Origin: Streptococcus gallinaceus
Lineage (GTDB): Bacteria > Bacillota > Bacilli > Lactobacillales > Streptococcaceae
Direction of reading: 5' to 3'
Assembly (NCBI RefSeq): GCF_024170225.1
Contig: NZ_JALJXU010000003.1
Location: forward strand, 62,001-126,000
Length of the DNA: 64,000 nt
Shown: positions 18,289-27,812 of the stretch, piece by piece
Numbering within the stretch: position 1 is the first letter of the stretch
How the letters are laid out: each line of letters starts with the position of its first letter
Notes under the pieces: model-generated
The model's database searches: none
Told to the model about the DNA's origin: nothing
Seen by the model: only the letters and a program-made list of their open reading frames with translations
Translations under genes and position numbers: made by a program

Positions 18289-20268
18289 ATGCAAGACGGT
18301 CAGAAGAGAAACTTTGATCAGGCTAGTCGGTCGGGTTTTCTCATTGCACTGGGAATTGTTTATGGAGATATTGGGACGAGTCCGCTGTACACCATGCAAT
18401 CTCTCGTTGAAAATCAAGGTGGAATTAAATCGGTAAGTGAGACATTTATATTAGGAGCAATTTCGCTGATTATTTGGACTTTGACCTTGATTACCACGAT
18501 TAAGTATGTATGGATTGCATTGAAAGCGGACAATCATCATGAAGGTGGGATTTTTGCTCTCTATACCTTGGTTCGGAAAATGGCCAAGTGGTTGATTATT
18601 CCTGCCATGATAGGTGGAGCGACCTTGTTATCGGATGGAGCCTTGACTCCTGCGGTGACGGTTACAACGGCCATCGAGGGTTTGAAGGCTGTTCCGAGCT
18701 TGAGTGTCATGTATGGCAACCAGCACGCAGTCATCATTACAACGCTCTTGGTGCTAGCAGTACTCTTTGGTATTCAACGATATGGTACGGGCTTGGTTGG
18801 TCGGATTTTTGGACCGGTCATGGTGGTCTGGTTCAGTTTTTTAGGGCTGAGTGGCCTGCTTAATAGTTTGACACATCTGTCCGTCTTTAAGGCGATCAAT
18901 CCATACTATGCGATTCAGCTGTTGATGAGTCCTGAAAATCACCGTGGTATTTTTATTCTGGGTTCGATTTTCCTTGCGACAACGGGGGCAGAAGCCCTGT
19001 ATTCTGACTTAGGGCATGTTGGTCGTGGCAATATTTATGTCAGCTGGCCATTTGTCAAGATTTGTATTATTTTGTCCTATTGTGGTCAAGGTGCTTGGAT
19101 TTTGCAGCACCAATCCAAGGGCAGTCAGCTCAACCCATTTTTCGCCAGTCTTCCGTCCTGGATGGCGGTCTATGCAGTTATTCTCGCGACATTAGCGGCA
19201 ATCATTGCCTCGCAAGCCTTAATTTCAGGTTCATTTTCTCTGGTATCAGAAGCCATGCGCCTTAAATTATTCCCAACTTTCCGCATCAATTATCCCGGTA
19301 AAAACTTGGGTCAACTCTATATTCCCGTTATCAACTGGATGCTCTTTGCCACCACATCAGCTATCGTTCTATTTTTCCAAACGTCTGAGCGCATGGAGGC
19401 AGCGTATGGATTGGCCATTACTATTACCATGCTGATGACCACGATTTTGCTGACGGCTTACCTGATACAAGTTGGGACAAAGCCGCTAGTAGCTATTATC
19501 ATGATGGCATTTTTTGCTGTGATTGAAGGAATATTTTTCCTCGCCTCTGTTGTCAAATTCATGCATGGTGGCTATGTGGTTGTGATCCTTGCCCTAGCAA
19601 TCATGTTTGTCATGTTTATCTGGTCCGAGGGCAATAAAATTGTCTTTCGCTACATCAAGTCCCTCAATATCAATGAGTACAGGCCACAGATAGCCCGCCT
19701 CAGAAACGACAATCGGTACGAGCAGCAACAGACTAATTTGGTTTACTTGACCAACCGGATGAAGGGCAATAAAATTGACCGTTCCATTCTCTACTCCATT
19801 TTAGACCGTCAACCAAAACGAGCCCAGGTCTATTGGTTTGTCAATGTAAAAGTAACCGATGAACCCTATACGGACCGCTATAAGGTGGATACTCTGGGTA
19901 CTGATTTTCTAGTTTGCGTAGAACTTTATCTTGGCTTTAAGATGCCTCAGACGGTGCCGCGTTATATGCGGACCATTATTCGAGAAATGATAGTGGATGG
20001 TCGCTTGCCGAAGCAGGTTCAAGACTATGGACTACATCCGACTCGCGATATTGGCAATTTCCGTTATATTATTCTAGATGAGAAGGTCTCAACTCTTAGT
20101 CAGATGAGCTTGTTTGAAAAATTCGTTATGCAAACAAAGGCAGCTATCAAGCACTTGACAGCTAGTCCGATTCGATGGTTTGGCTTGCAATTTTCCGAAA
20201 CACAAGTTGAAACAACTCCCTTGACATTTACAGAGTTGCCAGACTTGCCTATTCAAGCCATGAAATAA
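18289..20268 (+). CDS. kup: KUP-type potassium uptake transporter
   Basis: A 659-residue integral membrane protein with ~12 transmembrane helices in the first 440 residues and a soluble C-terminal domain. The N-terminal motif [16 protein letters not shown] is diagnostic of KUP/HAK K+ transporters, as are [11 protein letters not shown] and [15 protein letters not shown]. It imports potassium, probably with protons. No c-di-AMP riboswitch is visible upstream. The gene stands alone between two terminators. Confidence 0.95.
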   Translation: MQDGQKRNFDQASRSGFLIALGIVYGDIGTSPLYTMQSLVENQGGIKSVSETFILGAISLIIWTLTLITTIKYVWIALKADNHHEGGIFALYTLVRKMAKWLIIPAMIGGATLLSDGALTPAVTVTTAIEGLKAVPSLSVMYGNQHAVIITTLLVLAVLFGIQRYGTGLVGRIFGPVMVVWFSFLGLSGLLNSLTHLSVFKAINPYYAIQLLMSPENHRGIFILGSIFLATTGAEALYSDLGHVGRGNIYVSWPFVKICIILSYCGQGAWILQHQSKGSQLNPFFASLPSWMAVYAVILATLAAIIASQALISGSFSLVSEAMRLKLFPTFRINYPGKNLGQLYIPVINWMLFATTSAIVLFFQTSERMEAAYGLAITITMLMTTILLTAYLIQVGTKPLVAIIMMAFFAVIEGIFFLASVVKFMHGGYVVVILALAIMFVMFIWSEGNKIVFRYIKSLNINEYRPQIARLRNDNRYEQQQTNLVYLTNRMKGNKIDRSILYSILDRQPKRAQVYWFVNVKVTDEPYTDRYKVDTLGTDFLVCVELYLGFKMPQTVPRYMRTIIREMIVDGRLPKQVQDYGLHPTRDIGNFRYIILDEKVSTLSQMSLFEKFVMQTKAAIKHLTASPIRWFGLQFSETQVETTPLTFTELPDLPIQAMK

Positions 20269-20273
20269 AAAAG

Positions 20274-20311
20274 AAAACTCCTTGAAAATTTCAGGGAGCT
20301 TTTATTTTTTC
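20274..20311. terminator. Bidirectional terminator between kup and plsY
   Basis: CTCCTTGAAA pairs with TTTCAGGGAG; A-rich sequence lies on the left and T-rich sequence on the right, so it can end both the rightward kup transcript and the leftward plsY transcript. It overlaps the last codons of plsY. Confidence 0.75.
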
Positions 20312-20943
20312 GGATTTTGCTTGGAGATGTTGAGTCCCCAAGGGACCAAGTTTTCAGAGTGGTTACGTATGCGCTGGATATTATCTTTGTGGCGAATAAT
20401 AATCACCGAAGCGATCAAGAATATCAAGGCTGAAAAGAGGAGGTCATAGCCAGCTAAGATGAAGTGAAATGCTGGGAAAATCAAGATAGAAATGATAGCC
20501 ACCACCGCACAAGCTACGCTTGATAGGGAAATCATGCTAAAGAGATAGAGGGTTACAAAAAAGATAACCGCTAGATAAAGCAAGAAAGCTGGTGCAAATC
20601 CAAGCAACACACCCGCACTCGTTGCGACGGCCTTGCCGCCCTTGAACTGAGCAAAAATCGAGAAGGTATGTCCCAAGATGGCAAAGAATCCAATGATCAG
20701 TGGTGAAAGAGCCGCACCGCCAAACCAGATAGGGAGTAGCACCGCCAAGGTACCTTTCAGCATATCAACCAAGAGAGTTACTGTGCCGGCTTTTTTACCA
20801 AGAATACGAAAGGTATTGGTTGTACCAGTATTCCCAGAGCCATGCTCACGCAAGTTAACATTGAAAAATTGTTTTCCGATCCAAAGACCAGTTGGGATCG
20901 AACCCAATAAGTAGGCAATAAGTATAAAAAGGATTGTTTTCAT
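20302..20943 (-). CDS. plsY: Glycerol-3-phosphate acyltransferase PlsY
   Basis: The 213-residue membrane enzyme transfers acyl from acyl-phosphate to glycerol-3-phosphate, the first step of phospholipid synthesis. Signatures are [27 protein letters not shown] and [19 protein letters not shown], and the C-terminal RHKDNIQRI and ENLVPWG. It is the only gene read on the minus strand in the window. The start codon lies only seven bases after a strong extended -10 box and has no Shine-Dalgarno sequence, so the mRNA may be leaderless. Confidence 0.95.
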   Translation of the reverse strand: MKTILFILIAYLLGSIPTGLWIGKQFFNVNLREHGSGNTGTTNTFRILGKKAGTVTLLVDMLKGTLAVLLPIWFGGAALSPLIIGFFAILGHTFSIFAQFKGGKAVATSAGVLLGFAPAFLLYLAVIFFVTLYLFSMISLSSVACAVVAIISILIFPAFHFILAGYDLLFSALIFLIASVIIIRHKDNIQRIRNHSENLVPWGLNISKQNPKK

Positions 20944-20950
20944 AGGCTAT

Positions 20951-20959
20951 ATTATAGCA
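20951..20959 (-). promoter_or_regulatory. Extended -10 promoter abutting plsY start
   Basis: On the minus strand the sequence reads TGC-TATAAT (TATAAT = plus 20956-20951), then seven bases, then the plsY ATG. The predicted transcription start therefore falls on or next to the A of the start codon. Confidence 0.65.
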
Positions 20960-21031
20960 TAAGTTACCTGAAAATTCTTCTCTTATCTGTGACTGCTGAA
21001 AATGAGGTTACACTCTTTAAATGGGAAAAAC

Positions 21032-21061
21032 TTGCTTATTTTCCCTATTTTCTGTTAATAT
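21032..21061 (+). promoter_or_regulatory. Promoter of parE
   Basis: TTGCTT at 21032-21037 and TAATAT at 21056-21061 with an 18-nt spacer lie about 30 nt before the parE start. Confidence 0.6.
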
Positions 21062-21090
21062 AGAAAAGATGAATACAGTGGAGGTCAATT

Positions 21091-23040
21091 TTGGCTAAGA
21101 AAGATATCAATATCAATAATTATAATGATGACGCCATTCAGGTGCTAGAAGGGTTGGATGCGGTCCGTAAACGTCCAGGGATGTATATCGGCTCAACGGA
21201 TGGTACAGGATTGCACCACTTGGTTTGGGAGATTGTGGACAATGCGGTCGATGAAGCCTTGTCAGGTTTTGGAGACAAGATTGATGTCACTCTTAACAAA
21301 GACGGTTCGGTCAGCGTATCCGATAGTGGTCGTGGGATGCCGACTGGTATGCACGCTATGGGAATTCCAACCGTTGAAGTGATTTTTACCGTTCTCCATG
21401 CAGGTGGTAAATTTGGCCAAGGTGGATACAAGACATCTGGTGGCCTGCACGGAGTTGGTTCTTCTGTCGTAAATGCCCTTTCAAGCTGGTTAGAAGTTGA
21501 AATCACTCGTGATGGTGCGGTTTACAAGCAGCGCTTTGAAAATGGTGGAAAACCAGTTGGGACCTTGAAAAAAGTGGGAATAGCCCCCAAGTCAAAAACG
21601 GGGACAACCGTGACTTTCCTCCCAGACAAGAGCATCTTTTCAACGACAGACTTTAAGTTTAATACCATTTCAGAACGCTTGAAAGAATCGGCTTTCTTGC
21701 TGAAAAATGTTACCATGTCCTTGACCGACTTGCGAGGCGAAGAAGCCGTACACCAAGAATTTCATTATGAAAATGGTGTGCAGGACTTCGTCGTTTACTT
21801 GAATGAAGACAAGGAAACCTTGACGCCTGTTATCTCAATTGAAGGACAAGACCAAGGTTTTCAAGTGGAAATCGCCATGCAGTACAATGATGGCTTTTCC
21901 GACAACATTCTTTCTTTCGTCAACAATGTCCGCACCAAGGATGGCGGAACTCACGAGACTGGACTTAAAATGGCCATTACCAAGGCTATGAATGACTACG
22001 CTCGAAAGACTGGGCTCCTCAAGGACAAGGATAAAAACCTGGAGGGCTCAGACTACCGCGAGGGGCTATCAGCTATTCTGTCCATTTTGGTTCCCGAGGA
22101 GCACTTGCAATTTGAAGGTCAGACCAAGGATAAACTCGGTTCACCACTGGCTCGTCCGATTGTGGATGGGATTGTTTCAGAGAAATTGACCTATTTCCTT
22201 TTGGAAAACGGCGAGCTAGCAACCAATCTGGTTCGCAAGGCTATTCGTGCGCGTGATGCCCGTGAGGCGGCTCGAAAAGCGCGTGATGAGAGTCGAAACG
22301 GCAAGAAAAATAAAAAGGACAAGGGCATTCTTTCAGGGAAATTAACACCTGCCCAGTCCAAAAATGCGGCTAAAAATGAACTCTATCTTGTCGAAGGAGA
22401 TTCGGCCGGTGGTTCTGCCAAGCAAGGTCGCGATCGTAAGTTCCAAGCCATTCTTCCTTTGCGAGGTAAGGTGCTCAACACCGAGAAGGCAAAGATGACC
22501 GACATTCTCAAAAACGAAGAAATCAACACCATGATTTACACTATTGGTGCTGGTGTCGGAGCCGACTTTAAGGTCGAGGATATCAATTACGACAAGATTA
22601 TCATCATGACCGATGCGGATACGGATGGGGCCCACATTCAGACCCTGCTCCTGACCTTTTTCTACCGCTACATGCGTCCGCTGGTTGAAGCGGGGCACGT
22701 CTACATCGCTTTGCCTCCTCTTTATAAGATGTCAAAAGGCAAGGGCAAAAATGAGCAAATCGCCTATGCGTGGTCAGATGGTGAGTTAGAAGAGTTGCGC
22801 AAGCAATTTGGCAAGGGCTCCATGCTCCAGCGCTACAAAGGTCTGGGGGAAATGAACGCCGATCAGCTTTGGGAGACGACCATGAATCCTGAAACCCGCA
22901 CCCTCATTCGCGTCACCATCGACGACCTCGCGCGTGCCGAACGCCGTGTCTCCGTCCTCATGGGTGACAAACCCGCTCCACGTAGACAATGGATTGAGGA
23001 TAATGTCCGATTTACCTTGGAGGAGAGTACGGTGTTTTAA
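21091..23040 (+). CDS. parE: DNA topoisomerase IV subunit B
   Basis: A 649-residue ATPase subunit that, with ParC, decatenates chromosomes. The GHKL ATPase part shows LEGLDAVRKRPGMYIGS, EIVDNAVDEA and GGKFGQGGYKTSGGLHGVG; the TOPRIM part shows EGDSAGGSAKQGRDR and the DADTDG acidic triad, and the end carries RYKGLGEMN. The start is a TTG after GTGGAGG. The stop overlaps the acetyltransferase start as TAATG. Confidence 0.98.
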   Translation: MAKKDININNYNDDAIQVLEGLDAVRKRPGMYIGSTDGTGLHHLVWEIVDNAVDEALSGFGDKIDVTLNKDGSVSVSDSGRGMPTGMHAMGIPTVEVIFTVLHAGGKFGQGGYKTSGGLHGVGSSVVNALSSWLEVEITRDGAVYKQRFENGGKPVGTLKKVGIAPKSKTGTTVTFLPDKSIFSTTDFKFNTISERLKESAFLLKNVTMSLTDLRGEEAVHQEFHYENGVQDFVVYLNEDKETLTPVISIEGQDQGFQVEIAMQYNDGFSDNILSFVNNVRTKDGGTHETGLKMAITKAMNDYARKTGLLKDKDKNLEGSDYREGLSAILSILVPEEHLQFEGQTKDKLGSPLARPIVDGIVSEKLTYFLLENGELATNLVRKAIRARDAREAARKARDESRNGKKNKKDKGILSGKLTPAQSKNAAKNELYLVEGDSAGGSAKQGRDRKFQAILPLRGKVLNTEKAKMTDILKNEEINTMIYTIGAGVGADFKVEDINYDKIIIMTDADTDGAHIQTLLLTFFYRYMRPLVEAGHVYIALPPLYKMSKGKGKNEQIAYAWSDGELEELRKQFGKGSMLQRYKGLGEMNADQLWETTMNPETRTLIRVTIDDLARAERRVSVLMGDKPAPRRQWIEDNVRFTLEESTVF

Positions 23041-23597
23041 TGAATTATATTGAAACAGAACGATTAGTTTTTCGTTCGTGGAAAAGCAGTGACTTTGATG
23101 ACTTCTTATCCATGAATCAAGATCCAGAAGTCATGCGTTATTTACCAAACTTCTACTCGATTGAACGTGCAAAAAAAATATTTCAACTGATTCAAAAAGA
23201 GTTTGAGAACTATGACTATAGTTTGTTTGCTGTAGAGACAAAGGAAAATGGACAATTTATTGGATACGTTGGCTTGCACCATACTCAATTGGCATGTATA
23301 AAAAATGAAATAGTAGAGATTGGTTGGAGGTTAAAGAGAGAGTTTCGGGCGAAGGGCTATGCGACAGAAGCTGCTCAAGCCTGCCTAAAGTATGCTTTTA
23401 CTGAATTAAAATTACAAGAAGTATATGCTTTTATAGCTGAAGGCAATATACCGTCAAAAAATATTATGAGAAAAGTAGGAATGGAATTTGTTCAATTTTT
23501 TTCAAGCTCGGAAGTGAACGAAGATGATGATTTATATTGTCAGGTACTTTATAAAATTTCCAAAGAACTCTACATTGCCAATGACGATAAAAAATAG
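23040..23597 (+). CDS. GNAT family acetyltransferase
   Basis: A 185-residue protein like RimJ/RimL-type N-acetyltransferases: it starts IETERLVFRSW, and the acetyl-CoA site reads GWRLKREFRAKGYATEA near residue 110. The substrate is unknown; ribosomal-protein N-termini, small molecules or drugs are all possible. It sits between parE and parC, overlaps the parE stop, and is clearly more AT-rich than both, which suggests late insertion into a topoisomerase IV gene pair. Confidence 0.85.
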   Translation: MNYIETERLVFRSWKSSDFDDFLSMNQDPEVMRYLPNFYSIERAKKIFQLIQKEFENYDYSLFAVETKENGQFIGYVGLHHTQLACIKNEIVEIGWRLKREFRAKGYATEAAQACLKYAFTELKLQEVYAFIAEGNIPSKNIMRKVGMEFVQFFSSSEVNEDDDLYCQVLYKISKELYIANDDKK

Positions 23598-23735
23598 GAA
23601 ACTACTTGTATTCACAACAAGAACCCTTTTGTTAAAGTGTTAGCTTTTAGAGGATAACAGAAGTCAGTTATCAGTTGCAGTAGTATAAAACTAAATAGAA
23701 AGGTCAAGTTTGGTTATTGAAAAGTAACTGAACAT

Positions 23736-23793
23736 GGGACTAATTTTCTACAGAAATTTTCGGCAAGCCGAATCGTCCCTTTGTATCTTAATT
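23736..23793 (+). promoter_or_regulatory. Folded element immediately upstream of the parC start
   Basis: GGGAC (23736-23740) pairs with GTCCC (23775-23779) and encloses two hairpins: an AT-rich one (23742-23759) and TTCGG-CAAG-CCGAA (23759-23772). The stem ends exactly 14 nt before the parC ATG, and the spacer reads TTTGTATCTTAATT. No Shine-Dalgarno sequence lies next to the start. The same arrangement and a near-identical spacer precede carB at 49144-49279. Function is unknown; a structured translation-initiation signal or a mobile palindromic element are the main options. Confidence 0.55.
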
Positions 23794-26250
23794 ATGTCCA
23801 ACATTCAAAACATGTCCCTCGAGGACATCATGGGAGAGCGCTTTGGTCGCTACTCCAAGTACATTATTCAGGAGCGGGCGCTGCCTGATATTCGTGATGG
23901 GCTCAAGCCCGTTCAGCGCCGCATTCTTTATTCTATGAATAAGGATGGCAATACTTTTGAAAAAGGCTACCGCAAGTCGGCCAAGTCTGTCGGAAATATC
24001 ATGGGTAATTTCCACCCGCACGGGGATTCGTCCATTTATGACGCCATGGTTCGCATGAGTCAGGACTGGAAAAACCGTGAGATTTTGGTGGAAATGCACG
24101 GAAACAACGGTTCCATGGACGGTGACCCACCTGCGGCCATGCGTTATACTGAGGCTCGCCTGTCAGAGATTGCTGGCTACCTTTTGCAGGATATCGATAA
24201 GAAGACCGTGCCTTTTACTTGGAACTTTGACGATACCGAAAAAGAGCCAACGGTCTTACCAGCAGCCTTTCCAAACCTTTTGGTCAATGGGGCAACGGGG
24301 ATTTCAGCCGGATATGCTACGGACATTCCACCGCACAATCTAGCGGAAGTCATCGACGCTGTGGTCTACATGATTGACCACCCGTCAGCCAAGCTGGACA
24401 AACTCATGGAGTTCTTGCCTGGACCGGATTTCCCGACAGGCGGCATTATCCAAGGGGCTGATGAGATTAAAAAGGCCTACGAGACTGGGAAAGGTCGTGT
24501 GGTTGTTCGCTCCAAAACGGAGATTGAACAGCTGAAAGGTGGCAAAGAGCAAATCATTGTGACCGAGATTCCCTATGAGGTCAATAAGGCGGTGCTAGTC
24601 AAGAAAATTGACGACGTCCGTGTCAATAATAAAGTGCCTGGTATCGCTGAAGTGCGTGACGAGTCTGACCGAACGGGTCTTCGTATCTCCATTGAGCTCA
24701 AGAAAGACGCTGATAGTCAGACTATCCTCAATTACCTGCTCAAGTACACGGATTTGCAGGTCAATTACAACTTCAACATGGTGGCCATTGACAACTTTAC
24801 CCCTCGTCAAGTGGGCTTGCAGAAGATTTTGTCTAGCTACATCGCTCACCGCCGTGATATCATTGTAGCGCGCAGCCGTTTTGACAAAGAAAAAGCCGAA
24901 AAACGTCTCCATATCGTTGAGGGGCTGATTCGTGTCTTGTCCATTCTGGACGAAGTTATTGCCCTTATCCGTGCCTCGGAAAATAAGGCTGATGCCAAGG
25001 AAAATCTCAAAGTCAGTTATGATTTCTCAGAAGAGCAGGCGGAAGCTATCGTGACCTTGCAACTGTATCGTTTGACCAACACCGATATCGTGACCTTGGA
25101 AAATGAAGAGGCTGAACTGCGAGATAAGATTGCCATGTTGACGGCTATCATCGGTGACGATCGGACTATGTTTAACGTCATGAAGCGGGAACTGCGTGAG
25201 ATTAAGAAGACTTTCGGCAATGCTCGTCGTTCTGAACTGCAGGCTGAAAGCGAGACCATTGAGATTGACACAGCTAGCTTGATTGTAGAAGAAGACACGA
25301 TTGTCAGCTTGACACGCGGTGGCTATATCAAGCGTACGAGTCTTCGTTCCTTCAATGCTTCCTCACTTGATGAACTAGGCAAGCGGGATGATGATGACTT
25401 GGTCTTTATGGCACAAGCCAAGACCACTCAGCATCTCTTGATTTTCACCAATCAGGGAAATGTTATCTATCGTCCTGTCCATGAATTAACGGATATTCGC
25501 TGGAAGGATGTGGGGGAGCATTTGTCGCAGACCATTACCAATCTGTCTGCGGACGAGGAAGTGCTCTACGCAGACATTTTGGACGAGTTTGAGACGGGTG
25601 TCTATTTTGCGGCGACCCGTCTAGGACAAATCAAGCGTTTCGAACGTAAGGAATTTGCGCCGTGGCGGACCTATCGTACCAAGTCCGTTAAATTTGCCAA
25701 GCTCAAAGACGAGACAGATAGCATTGTAGCTGTAGCACCGATTTTACTAGATGATGTCATGATGGTCACTCAAAATGGTTACGCGCTACGCTTTAACATT
25801 GATGAAGTGCCTATCGTTGGCGCTAAAGCAGCAGGTGTCAAGGCTATTAATCTCAAGGACGGCGACTTGCTTCAAGCGGCCTTTATTGCTAACACCAAGT
25901 CCCTCTACATCTTGACCCAACGCGGCAGCCTTAAGCGGATGGCGGTTGAGGACATTCCTTTGGCTAAGCGGGCTGGACGTGGACTTCAGGTCTTGCGTGA
26001 GCTCAAAGCCAAGCCGCATCGCGTCTTTGTGGCTGGTCCAGTTCTTTCGGAAAATGGCAGAGCTGAGCTTGATTTATTTGCCACAGAAGTGGACAATACC
26101 GATCAGCAAATTCTCCAAGTCATGTCCAAAACTGGGGATGTCACTGAAGTCAATCTTGCAGACCTCACCCTGTCAGAACGCACTAGCAACGGAAGCTTCA
26201 TCTCAGATAAAATTTCTGACCAAGAAGTTTTTGCGGCTAAGCTAAAATAA
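23794..26250 (+). CDS. parC: DNA topoisomerase IV subunit A
   Basis: The 818-residue DNA-cleaving subunit of topoisomerase IV. The start MSNIQNMSLEDIMGERFGRYSKYII is the streptococcal ParC N-terminus. The winged-helix segment HPHGDSSIYDAMVRMSQ contains the quinolone-resistance positions with serine and aspartate in the susceptible state, and the catalytic tyrosine is in AAMRYTEARLS. The C-terminal beta-pinwheel is present. An earlier in-frame ATG at 23734 would translate the upstream folded element and is rejected. No Shine-Dalgarno sequence is seen at the true start. Confidence 0.97.
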   Translation: MSNIQNMSLEDIMGERFGRYSKYIIQERALPDIRDGLKPVQRRILYSMNKDGNTFEKGYRKSAKSVGNIMGNFHPHGDSSIYDAMVRMSQDWKNREILVEMHGNNGSMDGDPPAAMRYTEARLSEIAGYLLQDIDKKTVPFTWNFDDTEKEPTVLPAAFPNLLVNGATGISAGYATDIPPHNLAEVIDAVVYMIDHPSAKLDKLMEFLPGPDFPTGGIIQGADEIKKAYETGKGRVVVRSKTEIEQLKGGKEQIIVTEIPYEVNKAVLVKKIDDVRVNNKVPGIAEVRDESDRTGLRISIELKKDADSQTILNYLLKYTDLQVNYNFNMVAIDNFTPRQVGLQKILSSYIAHRRDIIVARSRFDKEKAEKRLHIVEGLIRVLSILDEVIALIRASENKADAKENLKVSYDFSEEQAEAIVTLQLYRLTNTDIVTLENEEAELRDKIAMLTAIIGDDRTMFNVMKRELREIKKTFGNARRSELQAESETIEIDTASLIVEEDTIVSLTRGGYIKRTSLRSFNASSLDELGKRDDDDLVFMAQAKTTQHLLIFTNQGNVIYRPVHELTDIRWKDVGEHLSQTITNLSADEEVLYADILDEFETGVYFAATRLGQIKRFERKEFAPWRTYRTKSVKFAKLKDETDSIVAVAPILLDDVMMVTQNGYALRFNIDEVPIVGAKAAGVKAINLKDGDLLQAAFIANTKSLYILTQRGSLKRMAVEDIPLAKRAGRGLQVLRELKAKPHRVFVAGPVLSENGRAELDLFATEVDNTDQQILQVMSKTGDVTEVNLADLTLSERTSNGSFISDKISDQEVFAAKLK

Positions 26251-26256
26251 TAAATA

Positions 26257-26292
26257 TCAAAAGGAGCTGGGCAAAAGTCCAGCTCCTTTTAA
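26257..26292 (+). terminator. Intrinsic terminator after parC
   Basis: A perfect AAAAGGAGCTGG/CCAGCTCCTTTT stem with an 8-nt loop ends in a T run. Confidence 0.9.
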
Positions 26293-26368
26293 TTTGTATT
26301 CTTCTAAATGCAAAGTGCAGGTTTGCTTGCTCCTCTCTCATGATAGTTTTTTCTTATACCCATCTATA

Positions 26369-26408
26369 AAAAATCCATATTTGTAGGATACTGGATTTTT
26401 GATATAAT
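26369..26408 (+). promoter_or_regulatory. mmuP promoter with overlapping inverted repeat
   Basis: TTGTAG (26381-26386), a 16-nt spacer and TATAAT (26403-26408) form a promoter. A 9-bp inverted repeat, AAAAATCCA (26369-26377) and TGGATTTTT (26392-26400), flanks and covers the -35 region and could be a regulator site. Confidence 0.55.
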
Positions 26409-26431
26409 GTAACAATTACAAAGGAGGTTCT

Positions 26432-27808
26432 ATGGAAAATCATAAATTTGATAATGAAGGGCAATTTCAGCGTAAGATGACGAGTCGTCATTTGTTTATG
26501 TTATCCCTCGGAGGAGTAATCGGGACAGGGCTGTTTTTAAGTTCTGGCTATACGATTGCACAAGCTGGGCCGCTAGGAGCAGTGTTATCTTACTTAGTTG
26601 GGGCGGTAGTCGTCTACTTAGTCATGTTGTCCTTAGGGGAGCTGGCAGTTGCCATGCCGGTTACGGGTTCGTTTCACACCTATGCCACAAAATTCATCAG
26701 TTCGGGAACAGGATTTACAGTTGCGTGGCTGTATTGGATTTGCTGGACAGTGGCTCTTGGTTCTGAATTTTTAGGAGCAGGAATGCTGATGGGAAGATGG
26801 TTTCCTACCGTACCAGCTTGGGTATTTGCAGCTATTTTTGCGAGTCTGATTTTCATTTTAAACGCGCTCTCCGTCCGATTATTTGCAGAAGCAGAGTTTT
26901 ATTTTTCAAGCATTAAAGTTTTGGCGATTATCGTGTTTATTGGTTTGGGGCTATTGGCTATCTTTGGACTTATTCCTTATGCTGGTTCGTCCCAAGCGCC
27001 GCTATTTTCAAATCTGACGGCATACGGTGCTTTTCCACACGGAATAGTCGCTCTGGTCTCGGTTATGTTGGCAGTTAATTACGCTTTCTCAGGGACAGAA
27101 TTGATTGGAATCGCAGCAGGTGAGACAGACAATCCGAAAGAAGCCGTTCCACAAGCTATCAAAACAACTATCGGTCGGTTGGTTATTTTCTTTGTTTTGA
27201 CCATCATTGTACTGGCTTCACTCCTCCCTGTAAAAGAAGCAGGCGTGACCGATGCGCCATTCGTATTGGTTTTTGACCGGATGGGAATTCCTTTTGCGGC
27301 TGACTTGATGAATTTTGTCATTCTGACAGCCATTTTATCAGCTGGGAATTCAGGACTTTATGCCTCTAGCCGCATGCTCTGGTCTTTGGCAAATGAAGGA
27401 ATGTTGAACAAGCGGGTCGTGAAAATCAACGAACACGGTGTGCCAATGCGAGCGCTTCTTTTGTCTATGGTCGGTGCCTTACTTTCTCTCTTTGCCAGTG
27501 TATTTGCAGCTGATACAGTATTCTTAGCGCTCGTTTCTATTGCTGGATTTGCAGTTGTGGCGGTTTGGCTGTCCATTCCGATCGCGCAAATTCGTTTCAG
27601 AAGAGAGTGGTTGAAAGACCACAGTTTAGAAGAATTAAGCTACCGTACGCCATTTACACCTGTGTTGCCGTATATTACCATCACTCTATTGGTTATCTCA
27701 ATTATTGGGATTGCTTGGGATAGTTCTCAGAGAGCAGGTCTTTATTTTGGGATTCCATTTACAGTTCTATGCTACATCTATCATTATGTCAAATATAGAA
27801 AGTGGTGA
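26432..27808 (+). CDS. mmuP: Amino acid permease, probable S-methylmethionine transporter
   Basis: A 458-residue APC-family permease with 12 predicted transmembrane helices; [21 protein letters not shown] in the first helix is the substrate-binding signature of amino-acid permeases. It is called MmuP because the next gene, starting 4 bp later, is a homocysteine S-methyltransferase that uses S-methylmethionine as donor. Import of S-methylmethionine followed by methyl transfer would salvage methionine. The specificity is inferred from this pairing. Confidence 0.82.
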   Translation: MENHKFDNEGQFQRKMTSRHLFMLSLGGVIGTGLFLSSGYTIAQAGPLGAVLSYLVGAVVVYLVMLSLGELAVAMPVTGSFHTYATKFISSGTGFTVAWLYWICWTVALGSEFLGAGMLMGRWFPTVPAWVFAAIFASLIFILNALSVRLFAEAEFYFSSIKVLAIIVFIGLGLLAIFGLIPYAGSSQAPLFSNLTAYGAFPHGIVALVSVMLAVNYAFSGTELIGIAAGETDNPKEAVPQAIKTTIGRLVIFFVLTIIVLASLLPVKEAGVTDAPFVLVFDRMGIPFAADLMNFVILTAILSAGNSGLYASSRMLWSLANEGMLNKRVVKINEHGVPMRALLLSMVGALLSLFASVFAADTVFLALVSIAGFAVVAVWLSIPIAQIRFRREWLKDHSLEELSYRTPFTPVLPYITITLLVISIIGIAWDSSQRAGLYFGIPFTVLCYIYHYVKYRKW

Positions 27809-27812
27809 GAAG

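Noticed and set aside
21138-22989. Several minus-strand frames of 60-122 residues opposite parE
   Set aside because: They are shadows of a strongly conserved coding gene with high third-position bias and have no initiation signals.
23734-23793. Upstream ATG giving parC 20 extra residues
   Set aside because: The extra residues would come from the hairpin element; the conserved ParC start is MSNIQNMS.
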